64,000 nt of DNA from Betaproteobacteria bacterium (lineage in GTDB: Bacteria; Pseudomonadota; Gammaproteobacteria; Burkholderiales; Thiobacillaceae), in the NCBI GenBank assembly GCA_016873935.1, contig VGVT01000003.1:1-64000 (forward strand). The letters run 5' to 3'. Position numbers and translations under genes: made by a program. The first letter of the stretch is position 1; each line of letters starts with the position of its first letter. Of the stretch, positions 56,991 to 64,000 are shown piece by piece. The notes beneath the pieces are model-generated. The model was not told the origin of the DNA. It did not search any database and saw only the letters and a program-made list of their open reading frames with translations.

Positions 56991-57026
56991 GAATTCAACA
57001 AGCAAAGACAGGGTGAGTGGATATCT

Positions 57027-57099
57027 GTAGGGTGGATAAGCGCAGCGCATCCACCTTTGGCGACGGGGGTGGTGGATGCGCTGCGCTTATCCACCCTAC
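57027..57099. repeat. REP doublet
   Basis: A GTAG-headed REP (57027-57055) and its inverted partner (57071-57099), spaced 15 nt, lie between the two arsenosugar glycosyltransferase genes. Confidence 0.93.
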
Positions 57100-57112
57100 G
57101 CCACCTCATGTT

Positions 57113-57784
57113 TCATGGGTAGTAGCGCTCGGACAGCCGTTCCGTCGGCACGCCGCGCCAGTAGTCGAAGCGCAGGCGCCACATGAGCAGGATGGTGCGC
57201 CAGACACCGTGGCGCTCCCAGCGTCGGCCGGAGGTGGTCGCCCGTTCACGCAGGCAGGCCGGCGGGCCCAGGCGCTTGAGGCGTTTCGACAGTTCGATGT
57301 CTTCCATCAGCGGCTGGTCGGGAAAGCCGCCCACGGCATTGAAGGCGGCGCGGGTGACGAAGAGGGCCTGGTCGCCGGTGGCGATGCCGGTGAGGCGGGA
57401 ACGCAGGTTCATGAGGGCCGCCACCACGGCCAGCAGGGCCGGCCGGCCCGTGATGGTGACGTCGAAACGGCCCCAGGCGTGGTCGGCCAGGGTTCCGGCG
57501 ATGCGTTCCAGCGCGCCCTCCGGCAGGCGGGTGTCGGCGTGCAGGAAGAGGAGCGTGTCACCGGTAGCCGCCGCCGTCCCGGTGTTCATCTGCCGGGCCC
57601 GGCCCCGGGGCGCGGCGATCACCCGGTCCGCCAGGGGCGCGGCCAGGGCCGGCGTGCCGTCGTCGCTGCCGCCGTCGGCCACGATCACCTCGTGGCCCGC
57701 CCGGCGCAGAGCTTGCAGTGGCGCCAGGACGGCGGCGATGCCCTCGGCTTCATTCAGAGTGGGCAGGATGATGGACAGGCGCAT
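57113..57784 (-). CDS. TIGR04283-type GT2 glycosyltransferase
   Basis: A 223-residue GT2 enzyme. MRLSIILPTLNEAEGIAAVL, VIVADGGSDDGTPALA and FLHADTRLPEGALERI (DxD-like HAD), then GDQALFVTRAAFNAVGGFPDQPLMEDIELSKRL are typical of TIGR04283. The C-terminal WRRILLMWRLRFDYWRGV-like segment is hydrophobic and may associate with the membrane. It accompanies the TIGR04282 enzyme and ArsS in arsenosugar clusters. Confidence 0.9.
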   Translation of the reverse strand: MRLSIILPTLNEAEGIAAVLAPLQALRRAGHEVIVADGGSDDGTPALAAPLADRVIAAPRGRARQMNTGTAAATGDTLLFLHADTRLPEGALERIAGTLADHAWGRFDVTITGRPALLAVVAALMNLRSRLTGIATGDQALFVTRAAFNAVGGFPDQPLMEDIELSKRLKRLGPPACLRERATTSGRRWERHGVWRTILLMWRLRFDYWRGVPTERLSERYYP

Positions 57785-57855
57785 GGCGGACGATGATCCG
57801 GGAAAACATCGGGGACGGCAGTGAATCTTTTCCGTTTTCGACGAACAATGCAGGC

Positions 57856-58392
57856 ATGGACATCCTTGCCCACGGTCTCTGGGCCGGCCTTGGCGTTCGC
57901 TGGCTGGCCCGACGCCATCCGGTGACCCGCCCCCAGGCGGTCGCCGCGGTGAGCCTGTCGGTGCTGCCGGACGTGGTCCACCTGGCGCCGCTGCTGGCCT
58001 GGGCGGCCTTCGGCGGCGGCTCCGCCCAGGCCCTGCTGGACTACGCCGTCGCCCAGCCGGGCGGCGAGCCGGCCATGCCCTTCTGGGTGGGAGAGGCGGC
58101 CCACCATCTGCACTGCATCCTGCACAGTGCCCTCATCGCCGGTGCCGTCACCCTGCTGCTGTGGCCCTGGCGCCGGCGCGTCGGCCTGGTTCTGGCGGGC
58201 TGGTGGCTGCACATCGTCATCGACGTGTTCACCCACTCCGCCGAGTTCTACCCGGCGCCGGTGTTGTACCCCCTCACCCGGGAGGGCTTCGACGGCCTGG
58301 CCTGGAACACGCCCTGGTTCCTTGCGCTCAACTACCTCGCCCTGGCCGTGGTGGCCTGGCGGCTGCGACGCGGGAGGGATGGGGGGGTGTAG
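57856..58392 (+). CDS. Membrane protein of the metal-dependent hydrolase type (DUF457-like)
   Basis: A 178-residue protein with four or five helices. MDILAHGLWAGLGVRW and SVLPDVVHLAPLLAW, HHLHCILHSALIAG and GWWLHIVIDVFTHSAEFYPAPVLYPL contain the His/Asp positions of YdjM/DUF457 membrane-bound hydrolases. ATG 57856 is chosen; a longer frame adds poor sequence. It is divergent from the GT2 gene. The substrate is unknown. Confidence 0.75.
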   Translation: MDILAHGLWAGLGVRWLARRHPVTRPQAVAAVSLSVLPDVVHLAPLLAWAAFGGGSAQALLDYAVAQPGGEPAMPFWVGEAAHHLHCILHSALIAGAVTLLLWPWRRRVGLVLAGWWLHIVIDVFTHSAEFYPAPVLYPLTREGFDGLAWNTPWFLALNYLALAVVAWRLRRGRDGGV

Positions 58393-58397
58393 GCGTC

Positions 58398-58471
58398 GTA
58401 GGGTGGATAAGCGCAGCGCATCCACCATCCCCGTCGCTGAAAGGTGGATGCGCTTCGCTTATCCACCCTAC
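58398..58471. repeat. REP doublet
   Basis: A GTAG-headed REP (58398-58426) and its inverted partner (58443-58471) lie in the gap between two convergent genes. Confidence 0.93.
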
Positions 58472-58477
58472 TTCACC

Positions 58478-58693
58478 CTACTTTCTCGCCCTCCTTGCCA
58501 GCCGCACCGCCAGCAGCCCCGTCGGCAGCAGGTGCCAGAACACGTCGAAGATGTCGATGGGGCGGGTGAGGGTGCCTTCCGCCAGCATGCGGGCCTTTTC
58601 CACCAGGTGGGGTTCGGGGACGAAGGGGGCGCCGAGCATGAACAGTGCGAGGACGATCAGCAGGGGCAGGGGGATGCGGTCGATGTGGTGCAT
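58478..58693 (-). CDS. Small membrane protein of arsenosugar-type clusters
   Basis: A 71-residue protein with two hydrophobic segments (MHHIDRIPLPLLIVLALFMLGAP and DVFWHLLPTGLLAVRLARRA) around HLVEKARMLAEGTLTRPIDI. ATG 58693 is the family-like start (MxxxDRIPLPLL). I recall similar small proteins near Lpd/TVP38 genes, but no function is known. It is followed by a REP. Confidence 0.6.
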   Translation of the reverse strand: MHHIDRIPLPLLIVLALFMLGAPFVPEPHLVEKARMLAEGTLTRPIDIFDVFWHLLPTGLLAVRLARRARK

Positions 58694-58730
58694 TGAGATG
58701 GGAATACAGGCTCGAAAAAGGGAAGGGTCA

Positions 58731-58748
58731 TTCCGGCGCAGGCCGGAA
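58731..58748. repeat. Short palindrome
   Basis: TTCCGGC-GCAG-GCCGGAA is a perfect palindrome with a 4-nt loop, of the widespread CCGGCCTGCGCCGG type. It lies between the small membrane protein and oxidoreductase genes. Confidence 0.6.
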
Positions 58749-58837
58749 CCCAGTGGCATACCCCAGGACCCCGGCCTGCGCCGCGGTCACGGGGTAATCC
58801 GTGGCAGCGCGAGTCGATCGAAGGTTCCAAAACCATT

Positions 58838-60316
58838 TCATCCCCGCCGCCAGGCGTGAAAGCGTTCCAGCCAGGCCAGCAGCCCCTGGGGGGCGTGGGC
58901 GCGCTTCCATTCCCCGGCGGCGTACTTGGCCGCTTCGCTCCAGGTGGGATAGGGGTGGATGGTGCCCAAAATCTTGTTGAGCCCCAGGTTGTGCTTCATG
59001 GCCAGGGTGAATTCCGCCAGCAGTTCGCCGGCGTGCTCGCCGACGATGCTGACGCCCAGGATGCGGTCCTTGCCGGGCGGGGTGAGCACCTGGATGAAGC
59101 CCTGGGCGGCGCCGTCGGTGATGGCCCGGTCCAGGTCGGCCAGGTCGTAGCGGGTGATTTCATGGGCAATGCCTTTCGCCTGGGCCCCGGTTTCGTTGAG
59201 GCCCACCCGCGCCACTTCGGGGCGGGTGAAGGTGACGCGGGGCATGACCCGGTAGTCCGCCTTGAACCGCCCGATGGGGCCGAGCATTCCGGAGAACAAG
59301 GCGTTCACCGCCGCGTACCAGGCCTGGTGGGCGGCGGCGTGGGTGAACTGGTACGGCCCGGCCGCGTCGCCGCAGGCGTAGATGCTGGGGTGGCGGGTTT
59401 GCAGGGTTTCGTTGACCTCGATGGTGCCGGCGCGGGTGAGGCGTATGCCCAGTTCTTCCAGGCCGTAGCCCGCCACCCGCGCCTTGCGGCCGGTGGCGCA
59501 GAGCAGAACGTCGAAGGGGATGGCTTCCTCGCCATCCGGGCCGCCCACGATCAGGCGCTGCGCCCCATCCTGGATCTCGCAGCGCAGGGGCTCCGCGCCC
59601 TTGCACACGCGCACGCCGTCGGCGGCCAGACCCTGTTCCACCCGCGCGACGACATCGGCGTCTTCCCTGCCCAGCAGGCCGGAACGGGCCACCAGAGTGA
59701 CCCGGCTGCCCAGCGCCGCGAAGGCCTGGGCCAGCTCGCAGCCGATGGGGCCGCCGCCGAGCACGGCCAGGCGCTCGGGCAGGGCGTCCAGGTCCCAGAC
59801 CGTGTCCGAGGTGACGTGGCGCACGTGTTCGATGCCGGGGAGGGCCGGAATCACCGGCGCGGCGCCGGTGGCCAGGACGATGGCGCGGGCGGAGAGGCTG
59901 CGCCGGCCTTCGCCGGTGTCGATCTCCACCGTCCAGGGCGAGGTCAGGCGGGCATGGCCGCGGATCACCTCCACCCCGAGGGCGGTGTAGCGTTCCACCG
60001 AATCGTGGGGTTCCACCTGGCGGATCACCGCCCGCACCCGGTCCATCACTGCGGCGAAATCGACCCGTGGCGGTTCGGTGTGGATGCCGAATTCCCCCGC
60101 CCGGCGCAGGTCAGCCAGCAAGCGGGCGGGGCGGATCAAGGCCTTGGAGGGCACGCAGCCGGTGTTGAGGCAGTCGCCGCCCATCTGGTGGCCCTCGATC
60201 AGGGTCACTTTGGCCTTCACGGCGGCGGCGATGTAGGCGGTGACCAGGCCGCCGGCCCCGGCGCCGATGACGATGAGGTTGCGGTCGTAGCGGCGGGGCT
60301 TGCGCAACGAGTTCAT
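58838..60316 (-). CDS. Lpd/MerA-like FAD-dependent disulfide oxidoreductase
   Basis: A 492-residue group I oxidoreductase. FAD motif VIGAGAGGLVTAYIA, redox pair CLNTGCVPSK (about 53-58), NAD motif LAVLGGGPIGCELAQAFAALG, GDAAGPYQF, and a dimerisation domain ending HPYPTWSEAAKYAA. It lacks the vicinal Cys pair at the C-terminus of mercuric reductases, so MerA is unlikely. Members often accompany or fuse with TVP38 proteins. It overlaps arsS by ATGA and lies in the arsenosugar cluster. Confidence 0.9.
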   Translation of the reverse strand: MNSLRKPRRYDRNLIVIGAGAGGLVTAYIAAAVKAKVTLIEGHQMGGDCLNTGCVPSKALIRPARLLADLRRAGEFGIHTEPPRVDFAAVMDRVRAVIRQVEPHDSVERYTALGVEVIRGHARLTSPWTVEIDTGEGRRSLSARAIVLATGAAPVIPALPGIEHVRHVTSDTVWDLDALPERLAVLGGGPIGCELAQAFAALGSRVTLVARSGLLGREDADVVARVEQGLAADGVRVCKGAEPLRCEIQDGAQRLIVGGPDGEEAIPFDVLLCATGRKARVAGYGLEELGIRLTRAGTIEVNETLQTRHPSIYACGDAAGPYQFTHAAAHQAWYAAVNALFSGMLGPIGRFKADYRVMPRVTFTRPEVARVGLNETGAQAKGIAHEITRYDLADLDRAITDGAAQGFIQVLTPPGKDRILGVSIVGEHAGELLAEFTLAMKHNLGLNKILGTIHPYPTWSEAAKYAAGEWKRAHAPQGLLAWLERFHAWRRG

Positions 60317-61350
60317 GCCAGCGCCCCGCCGCAACTGCTGCCCTGGCCGGCGGTGCAGCCGTAGCAGTGTTCCGCCACGCGGATGGCGGCATCGGCCGGG
60401 TCGACCTCCAGCAGGCCGGCCAGGGTGGCGTGACCCCTCATCGCCAGCCCCAGCATCTGATTGAAGTCGCAGTCGTACAGCCGGCCCTGCCAGTCCACGC
60501 TGATGAGTTCCCGGCACATCACGCCGGCCAGATTGGCGGGGTTGTGGCTGGATTTGAGCAGGACCATGTAGTCCTCGAAGCCGCCCTTCGACAGCAGCGT
60601 GCTGCCGAAACGCAGGATGGGCATGTTGGCGAGGGTGAGCAGGCGGTTGAAGACGATGCCGTGGCGTTCCAGCAATTCCCGCTTGTAGGCCGCTTCCAGC
60701 CCGGCCTGGGCAGGCGGCAGATGGGCGCCGCCGGGGTTGTAGACCAGGTTGAGGATTCGCTGCGCCCCCGGCTCGGGAAAATCGCCCGAGCCGCCCCCCG
60801 AGGGGGCCAAGTCGTTCTTGGGGCGGCCCGGCGAACGACTTGCCAGGCCGCCGCCGGCTTGCCCGTACCCCAGGGCATTGAGCCGTTTCAGCCCGGCGAT
60901 GCTGCGGGCGTACACCCCCTTGCCGCGCTGCTTGTCGACGTTGTCTTCCAGGTAGCAAGGCAGGGAGGCCACCACTTCCACCTGCTGTTCAGCGAGGAAT
61001 TCGGCCAGGTCCTCGTGGCCGGGCTCGGAGAGGATGGTGAGATTGCAGCGGTCGATGACCCTCACTCCCAGAGCGCGGGCCTCGGCCACCAGCCAGCGGA
61101 AACGCGAATGCAGTTCCGGCGCGCCGCCGGTGAGGTCCAGGGTTTCCAGCCGCCGCGCCGCCAGCACTTGCGGGATCAACTCCACCTGGGTGTCGTCCAT
61201 CATTTCCGTGCGTTGGGGCCCGGCATTGACGTGGCAGTGCTGGCAACTCTGGTTGCAGCGATAGCCCAGATTGACCTGTAGCGTGGTCAGCCGGCCGCGC
61301 TTCAGGGCCGGGAAATCGGTGGGGCTCAGCAGGGGCAGGGTGTCGAGCAT
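60313..61350 (-). CDS. arsS: Arsenosugar biosynthesis radical SAM protein ArsS
   Basis: A 345-residue radical SAM protein. The cluster motif is CNQSCQHCHVNAGPQRTE (C-x3-C-x2-C), followed by DLTGGAPELHSRF and ISVDWQGRLYDCDFNQML, and the C-terminal HCYGCTAGQGSSCGG for auxiliary clusters. It transfers 5'-deoxyadenosyl to dimethylarsenite. About 30 residues (SRSPGRPKNDLAPSGGGS and on) interrupt it between LNALGYGQ and RILNLVYNPGG, encoded by the palindromic element. The rest matches family length. Confidence 0.92.
   Translation of the reverse strand: MLDTLPLLSPTDFPALKRGRLTTLQVNLGYRCNQSCQHCHVNAGPQRTEMMDDTQVELIPQVLAARRLETLDLTGGAPELHSRFRWLVAEARALGVRVIDRCNLTILSEPGHEDLAEFLAEQQVEVVASLPCYLEDNVDKQRGKGVYARSIAGLKRLNALGYGQAGGGLASRSPGRPKNDLAPSGGGSGDFPEPGAQRILNLVYNPGGAHLPPAQAGLEAAYKRELLERHGIVFNRLLTLANMPILRFGSTLLSKGGFEDYMVLLKSSHNPANLAGVMCRELISVDWQGRLYDCDFNQMLGLAMRGHATLAGLLEVDPADAAIRVAEHCYGCTAGQGSSCGGALA
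60762..60842. repeat. In-frame palindromic element in arsS
   Basis: An 81-bp copy ending at ACTTG, lacking the AGAGC tail. The two hairpins are intact (CGGCTCGGG/CCCGAGCCG and AAGTCGTTC/GAACGACTT). It encodes SRSPGRPKNDLAPSGGGS in the same frame as the senB and senC copies. Confidence 0.92.
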
Positions 61351-61679
61351 GGGCTGGGGGCGGGTGCGGGATGCGGAATGTTACCGGCCGATCGCTCCAG
61401 GTGTGTGGGTCCTGCCTATGGCCCGGCGCGGCGGAAGGAGGTTCCCCGCCCGTCTGGTACGGATCGGCCGGCGTTCTGGTTGTCCTGGCCCATGGCGTGG
61501 CGCCGGGCTCATTTCTAGCATTGCCTTTCCGCCAACATGGCCCGAACCTTGCCTTCCTGGTTGCGCCCAGGCCGGGGGATGATGCAAGTGGGTGCCCTCA
61601 CCCGCCGCTGCGCATCGGCTTCTCCCGGTGGGGTAGATCAAGCAAACCTTTCGCTCTCAGGACAGGATGGAGTCACACG
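61351..61679. other. Intergenic region upstream of exbB
   Basis: These 329 bp hold no supported gene. They include GC-rich sequence and a short CTCTCAGGACAG stretch near 61657 that resembles the end of a glycine riboswitch but has no matching aptamer. The exbB promoter should be here. Confidence 0.5.
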
Positions 61680-62348
61680 ATGCAAGACCTGCAGGCCGCA
61701 ATTGAAGTGCTCAAACACGGCGGCGCCATCATTTATCCGCTGCTGGCGCTGGCCCTGGCCGCCCTGGTGGTGATGCTGGACAAGGCGCTCGTCTACCGCC
61801 GTCATGCCCGGCTGCCGGAGGCCCTGCGGCAGCTGGTGGAGACCTACGGCTTCGACTGGGCGGAGCTGGACCGGCAGCTTGCCAAGCTGGGGCCACGCAA
61901 CTACTTCAGCCGCTTTTTCCGGGTGATCATGGACAACCGCAGCAAGCCTGACTGGTGGGTGGAATCCCGCGCCGGGGACGAGGCCCAGCAGATCGAGAAG
62001 GCGCTGGGGCGGGGCATGTGGGTGCTGGACACGGTGGTGACCGCCGCGCCCCTGCTGGGCCTGTTGGGCACCATCTTCGGCATGATGCAGTCCTTCCAGC
62101 TCATCGGTCCGGACGGCCTGGTCAACCCGGGTGGCGTCACCGCCGGGGTGGCCGAGGCCCTCATCGCCACGGCGGTGGGCCTGCTCATCGCCCTGGTCGC
62201 CCTGTTCGGTTTCAACTATCTGACCCGTTTGCAGGCCCAGACCCTGGACGAGATGGAGCGCCTGGGCACCCGCCTGGTCGACCACATCCGTCTGGATGCC
62301 CAGGAAGCCGGGGCGGCTGACGACACTGCGCGTCATGAAGCTGCGTAG
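61680..62348 (+). CDS. exbB: ExbB/TolQ/MotA-family proton channel protein
   Basis: A 222-residue protein. Three helices: ALALAALVVMLDKALV near residue 20, then VVTAAPLLGLLGTIFGMMQSFQLIG (about 122) and ALIATAVGLLIALVALFGFNYL (about 160), the ExbB pattern. It forms the proton channel that energises TonB. ATG 61680 has ACAGGATGGAG upstream. It overlaps exbD by 14 bp. Confidence 0.93.
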   Translation: MQDLQAAIEVLKHGGAIIYPLLALALAALVVMLDKALVYRRHARLPEALRQLVETYGFDWAELDRQLAKLGPRNYFSRFFRVIMDNRSKPDWWVESRAGDEAQQIEKALGRGMWVLDTVVTAAPLLGLLGTIFGMMQSFQLIGPDGLVNPGGVTAGVAEALIATAVGLLIALVALFGFNYLTRLQAQTLDEMERLGTRLVDHIRLDAQEAGAADDTARHEAA

Positions 62349-62739
62349 AAGCCGCCAGCCCAAGCGGGGCCGCATCGAGATCATCCCGATGATCGACGTG
62401 ATGTTCTTCCTGCTCGCCACCTTCATGCTGGCGTCGCTGACCCTGCAGCATTTGAACGCCGTGCAGGTCAACCTGCCGCGGGGGGCGACTTCGCCCATGG
62501 ATAAGAAACCGCCGGTCACCCTGACGGTGACCCCTGAAGGCCGGCTGTTCCTGGACAAGGCGCCGGTCACCCTGGAGTCCCTGGCCCCCACCCTGAAGAC
62601 GCTGCTGAACCCCGCCGACCCCAGCGTCATCATCGCCGCCGACGACGCGGCCACCAACGGCGTCATCGTCCAGGCCATGATCCGGGCCCGGGAGGCGGGC
62701 GCCAAGCACTTCCTCATCGCCGTCCAGCATGGCCAGTAA
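62335..62739 (+). CDS. exbD: ExbD/TolR-family protein
   Basis: A 134-residue protein. The N-terminus KRGRIEIIPMIDVMFFLLATFML contains the essential Asp in PMIDV in the single membrane span. The periplasmic domain (VTLTVTPEGRLFLDKAPV, VIIAADDAATNGVIVQAM) is typical. It partners ExbB. It starts inside exbB and overlaps tonB by 11 bp. Confidence 0.93.
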   Translation: MKLRRSRQPKRGRIEIIPMIDVMFFLLATFMLASLTLQHLNAVQVNLPRGATSPMDKKPPVTLTVTPEGRLFLDKAPVTLESLAPTLKTLLNPADPSVIIAADDAATNGVIVQAMIRAREAGAKHFLIAVQHGQ

Positions 62740-63583
62740 GGGCCATGCCGCCGGTTTCGACTGGCGCCTGGACAGCCCCTGGCGGCGCCTGCCCATCACC
62801 CTGCCCGGCGCGGTGCTCGTCGGCTTGCTGGGCCTCTGGGTTGGAGGGGGACTCATGCCAGGGGATGCGCCCGCGCCCGGCCCGGAAGAACTCAGCCTCG
62901 ATGCCGAGCTGATCGAGCTGCCGCTCCCGCCACCGGAGGTCACCGAGAAAGCCCGGCGCGAACCCCAGCCGCCCCGGGATGAACCCCAGCCCGAGCCAGC
63001 GCCGGCCGAGGTGCCGAAGACACCCGCTACGCTGGAGGCGCCGCCCGCCCCCAGCGCGGAGGATTGGCAGCTGGCTTCCACCTACACACTCAAGAACAGC
63101 AAGCGCTATCGCAACGCCTGGGGTCAGCAGGTGCGCAGCATGATGGGTACGGCAGTGGAAGGCCCGGACCAGGGCCAGGTCCGCTTCCGCATCAGCATCC
63201 ATCCGGACGGCAGCCTGGCCCAGGCGGAGGAACTCTGGTCCACCTCGGCGAAGGCCTCGGAACTGGCGCGCAAGGCCATCCAGGCCATGCCCCGCCTGCC
63301 GCCGACGCCCACCGGCAAGCCCCTGGTATTCGAGAAGACCCTCTCGTTCCTGCCCTACGAGACGGGGTGGCCGCCGTCCTATCGCTACGATTGCCTGCCC
63401 GACCCGCCCGTCTTCAAGAACCCGTTTGCCTGGAATGGCAGCGGCCCGCAGCCGGCGACGCCGCCCACCCCGCAACGCGAGGAGCGCGCCGAGGACTGTC
63501 ACCCCAGCGACGTGGAAGCCACATTCGAGGAAGAGGACAGCGAGTTGAAACGTCAGATGGAGCGCAACCGCTGGGGCACATGA
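62729..63583 (+). CDS. TonB-like energy transducer
   Basis: A 284-residue protein. One membrane span (LPGAVLVGLLGLWVGGGL, about 26-45) is followed by a Pro/Glu-rich linker (EPQPPRDEPQPEPAPAEVP) and a C-terminal TonB-like domain (RFRISIHPDGSLAQAEELWSTSAKASELARKAIQAMPRLP in parts). An extra 90 residues with PPVFKNPFAWNGSGPQ follow the domain, unlike classical TonB. It spans the periplasm to outer-membrane receptors. The substrate is unknown; the arsenosugar/selenoneine neighbours are suggestive. Confidence 0.8.
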   Translation: MASKGHAAGFDWRLDSPWRRLPITLPGAVLVGLLGLWVGGGLMPGDAPAPGPEELSLDAELIELPLPPPEVTEKARREPQPPRDEPQPEPAPAEVPKTPATLEAPPAPSAEDWQLASTYTLKNSKRYRNAWGQQVRSMMGTAVEGPDQGQVRFRISIHPDGSLAQAEELWSTSAKASELARKAIQAMPRLPPTPTGKPLVFEKTLSFLPYETGWPPSYRYDCLPDPPVFKNPFAWNGSGPQPATPPTPQREERAEDCHPSDVEATFEEEDSELKRQMERNRWGT

Positions 63584-63684
63584 GGCAGGTTCGCATCGAG
63601 CGCCGTTCCGGGCAGGGTGAAGCGGCGGCCCGCAATCCGGCGCTGCGTCTGACCCTGGTCGTGAGGCTGGCGCTTGCGGCCCGG

Positions 63685-64000
63685 CTACCGGGTCGGTGAT
63701 TCCGGCGTGTTGCGGAAGGACGCCAGCAGGGCCAGGTCGTAGGCGATCTTCAGCACCCCGCCCGCCACCAGCGGCGCGGCGAGCCAGCCCGAAGCGAGCA
63801 GCGCGCCGCCCAGCGTGGGGCTCAAAGCCGCGGCGAGGCTGCGGGGCACGGCGGTGAAGCTCGCCGCCGCGGCGCGTTCCGGCGGCGTCACCAGCGCCAT
63901 GACCAGGGCCGAGCGCGTGGGCACGTCCATCTGCGAGAGCAGGGCGCGCAGCAGCAGGAAGGCCAGTGCCCAGGGCAGGCTTGGCGCCAGCGCCGCAAGG
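63685..64000 (-). CDS. MFS transporter, C-terminal part
   Basis: The frame is open to the window edge. SMDVPTRSALVMALVTPPERAAAASFTAVPRSLAAALSPTLGGALLASG (in parts) is a late MFS loop and helix pattern, followed by LKIAYDLALLASFRNTPES. The N-terminal part is outside the window. It is convergent with tonB. The substrate is unknown. Confidence 0.75.
   Translation of the reverse strand, partial: LAALAPSLPWALAFLLLRALLSQMDVPTRSALVMALVTPPERAAAASFTAVPRSLAAALSPTLGGALLASGWLAAPLVAGGVLKIAYDLALLASFRNTPESPTR

Noticed and set aside
58838-60316. Mercuric reductase
   Set aside because: The C-terminal vicinal cysteines and any other mer genes are missing; only the generic disulfide oxidoreductase motifs are present.
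61640-61679. Glycine riboswitch before exbB
   Set aside because: Only a CTCTCAGGACAG stretch resembles the 3' end; the paired helices and core of the aptamer could not be found upstream.

Overview
The window is a GC-rich chromosomal segment, most likely from a betaproteobacterium. Supporting signs are the OxyR/Dps and Bfr/Bfd sequences, the ECF sigma-NrsF pair, and the repeat families; genus is not resolved. No rRNA, tRNA, CRISPR array or integrase was seen. Both edges cut genes: a ChaN-like protein on the left and an MFS transporter on the right.

Layout. 0-1.1 kb: end of a ChaN-like gene and an MntA/HepT toxin-antitoxin pair. 1.1-4.7 kb: a zinc-type uptake locus with a His-rich small protein, an outer-membrane protein, a ZnuA-like binding protein and an ABC-3 permease, but no ATPase. 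4.8-8.9 kb: three HMA_2-type proteins or domains, two small glycine-rich membrane-associated proteins and a P1B-ATPase with an unusual S-C-A membrane motif. This is a candidate ferrosome (fez-like) cluster, and it sits next to feoA-feoA-feoB-feoC. 12.5-20 kb: DmeF, a DUF2325 operon behind a Fur box, bacterioferritin, Bfd, a CobW GTPase, Dps and OxyR. 4.8-20 kb therefore reads as one iron and peroxide homeostasis region.

20-39 kb is mostly housekeeping and signalling: cytochrome c peroxidase with an FNR-type box, lipA, argJ, a MASE1 histidine kinase, a KamA-like radical SAM enzyme, a methyltransferase, MFS, a membrane-tailed response regulator, a CBS protein with a DASS transporter, a DUF302 lipoprotein, a REP-associated transposase (RAYT) bracketed by identical inverted REPs, a hydrolase-thioredoxin fusion, an RluA-type synthase and a CorC/CNNM protein. 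39-46 kb holds an ArsR-rhodanese regulator, a hydroxylase/TVP38/ArsM group, and an ECF sigma-NrsF pair divergent from a thioredoxin-DoxX-CcdA operon, with matched divergent promoters.

46-53 kb encodes what looks like a complete selenoneine pathway. SenC makes selenophosphate, SenB makes the selenosugar, EgtD makes hercynine and SenA joins them. An uncharacterised ATP-grasp ligase overlaps egtD. 53.3-56.4 kb is a small lower-GC island (HigBA, a 59-residue protein, a Gp37/Gp68 three-Cys protein, TcmP and a truncated ORF) between imperfect 32-bp direct repeats. 56.4-61.4 kb is an arsenosugar-type cluster (two glycosyltransferases, a Lpd/MerA-like oxidoreductase, ArsS), which would work with the ArsM at 42 kb. 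61.7-63.6 kb is an ExbB-ExbD-TonB operon.

Two dispersed repeat families stand out. One is a GTAG-headed REP palindrome matching the RAYT. The other is an approximately 86-bp palindromic element inserted in frame in senC, senB and arsS, with a relative at the start of the P1B-ATPase gene. All calls are from reading the sequence; no database search was run.
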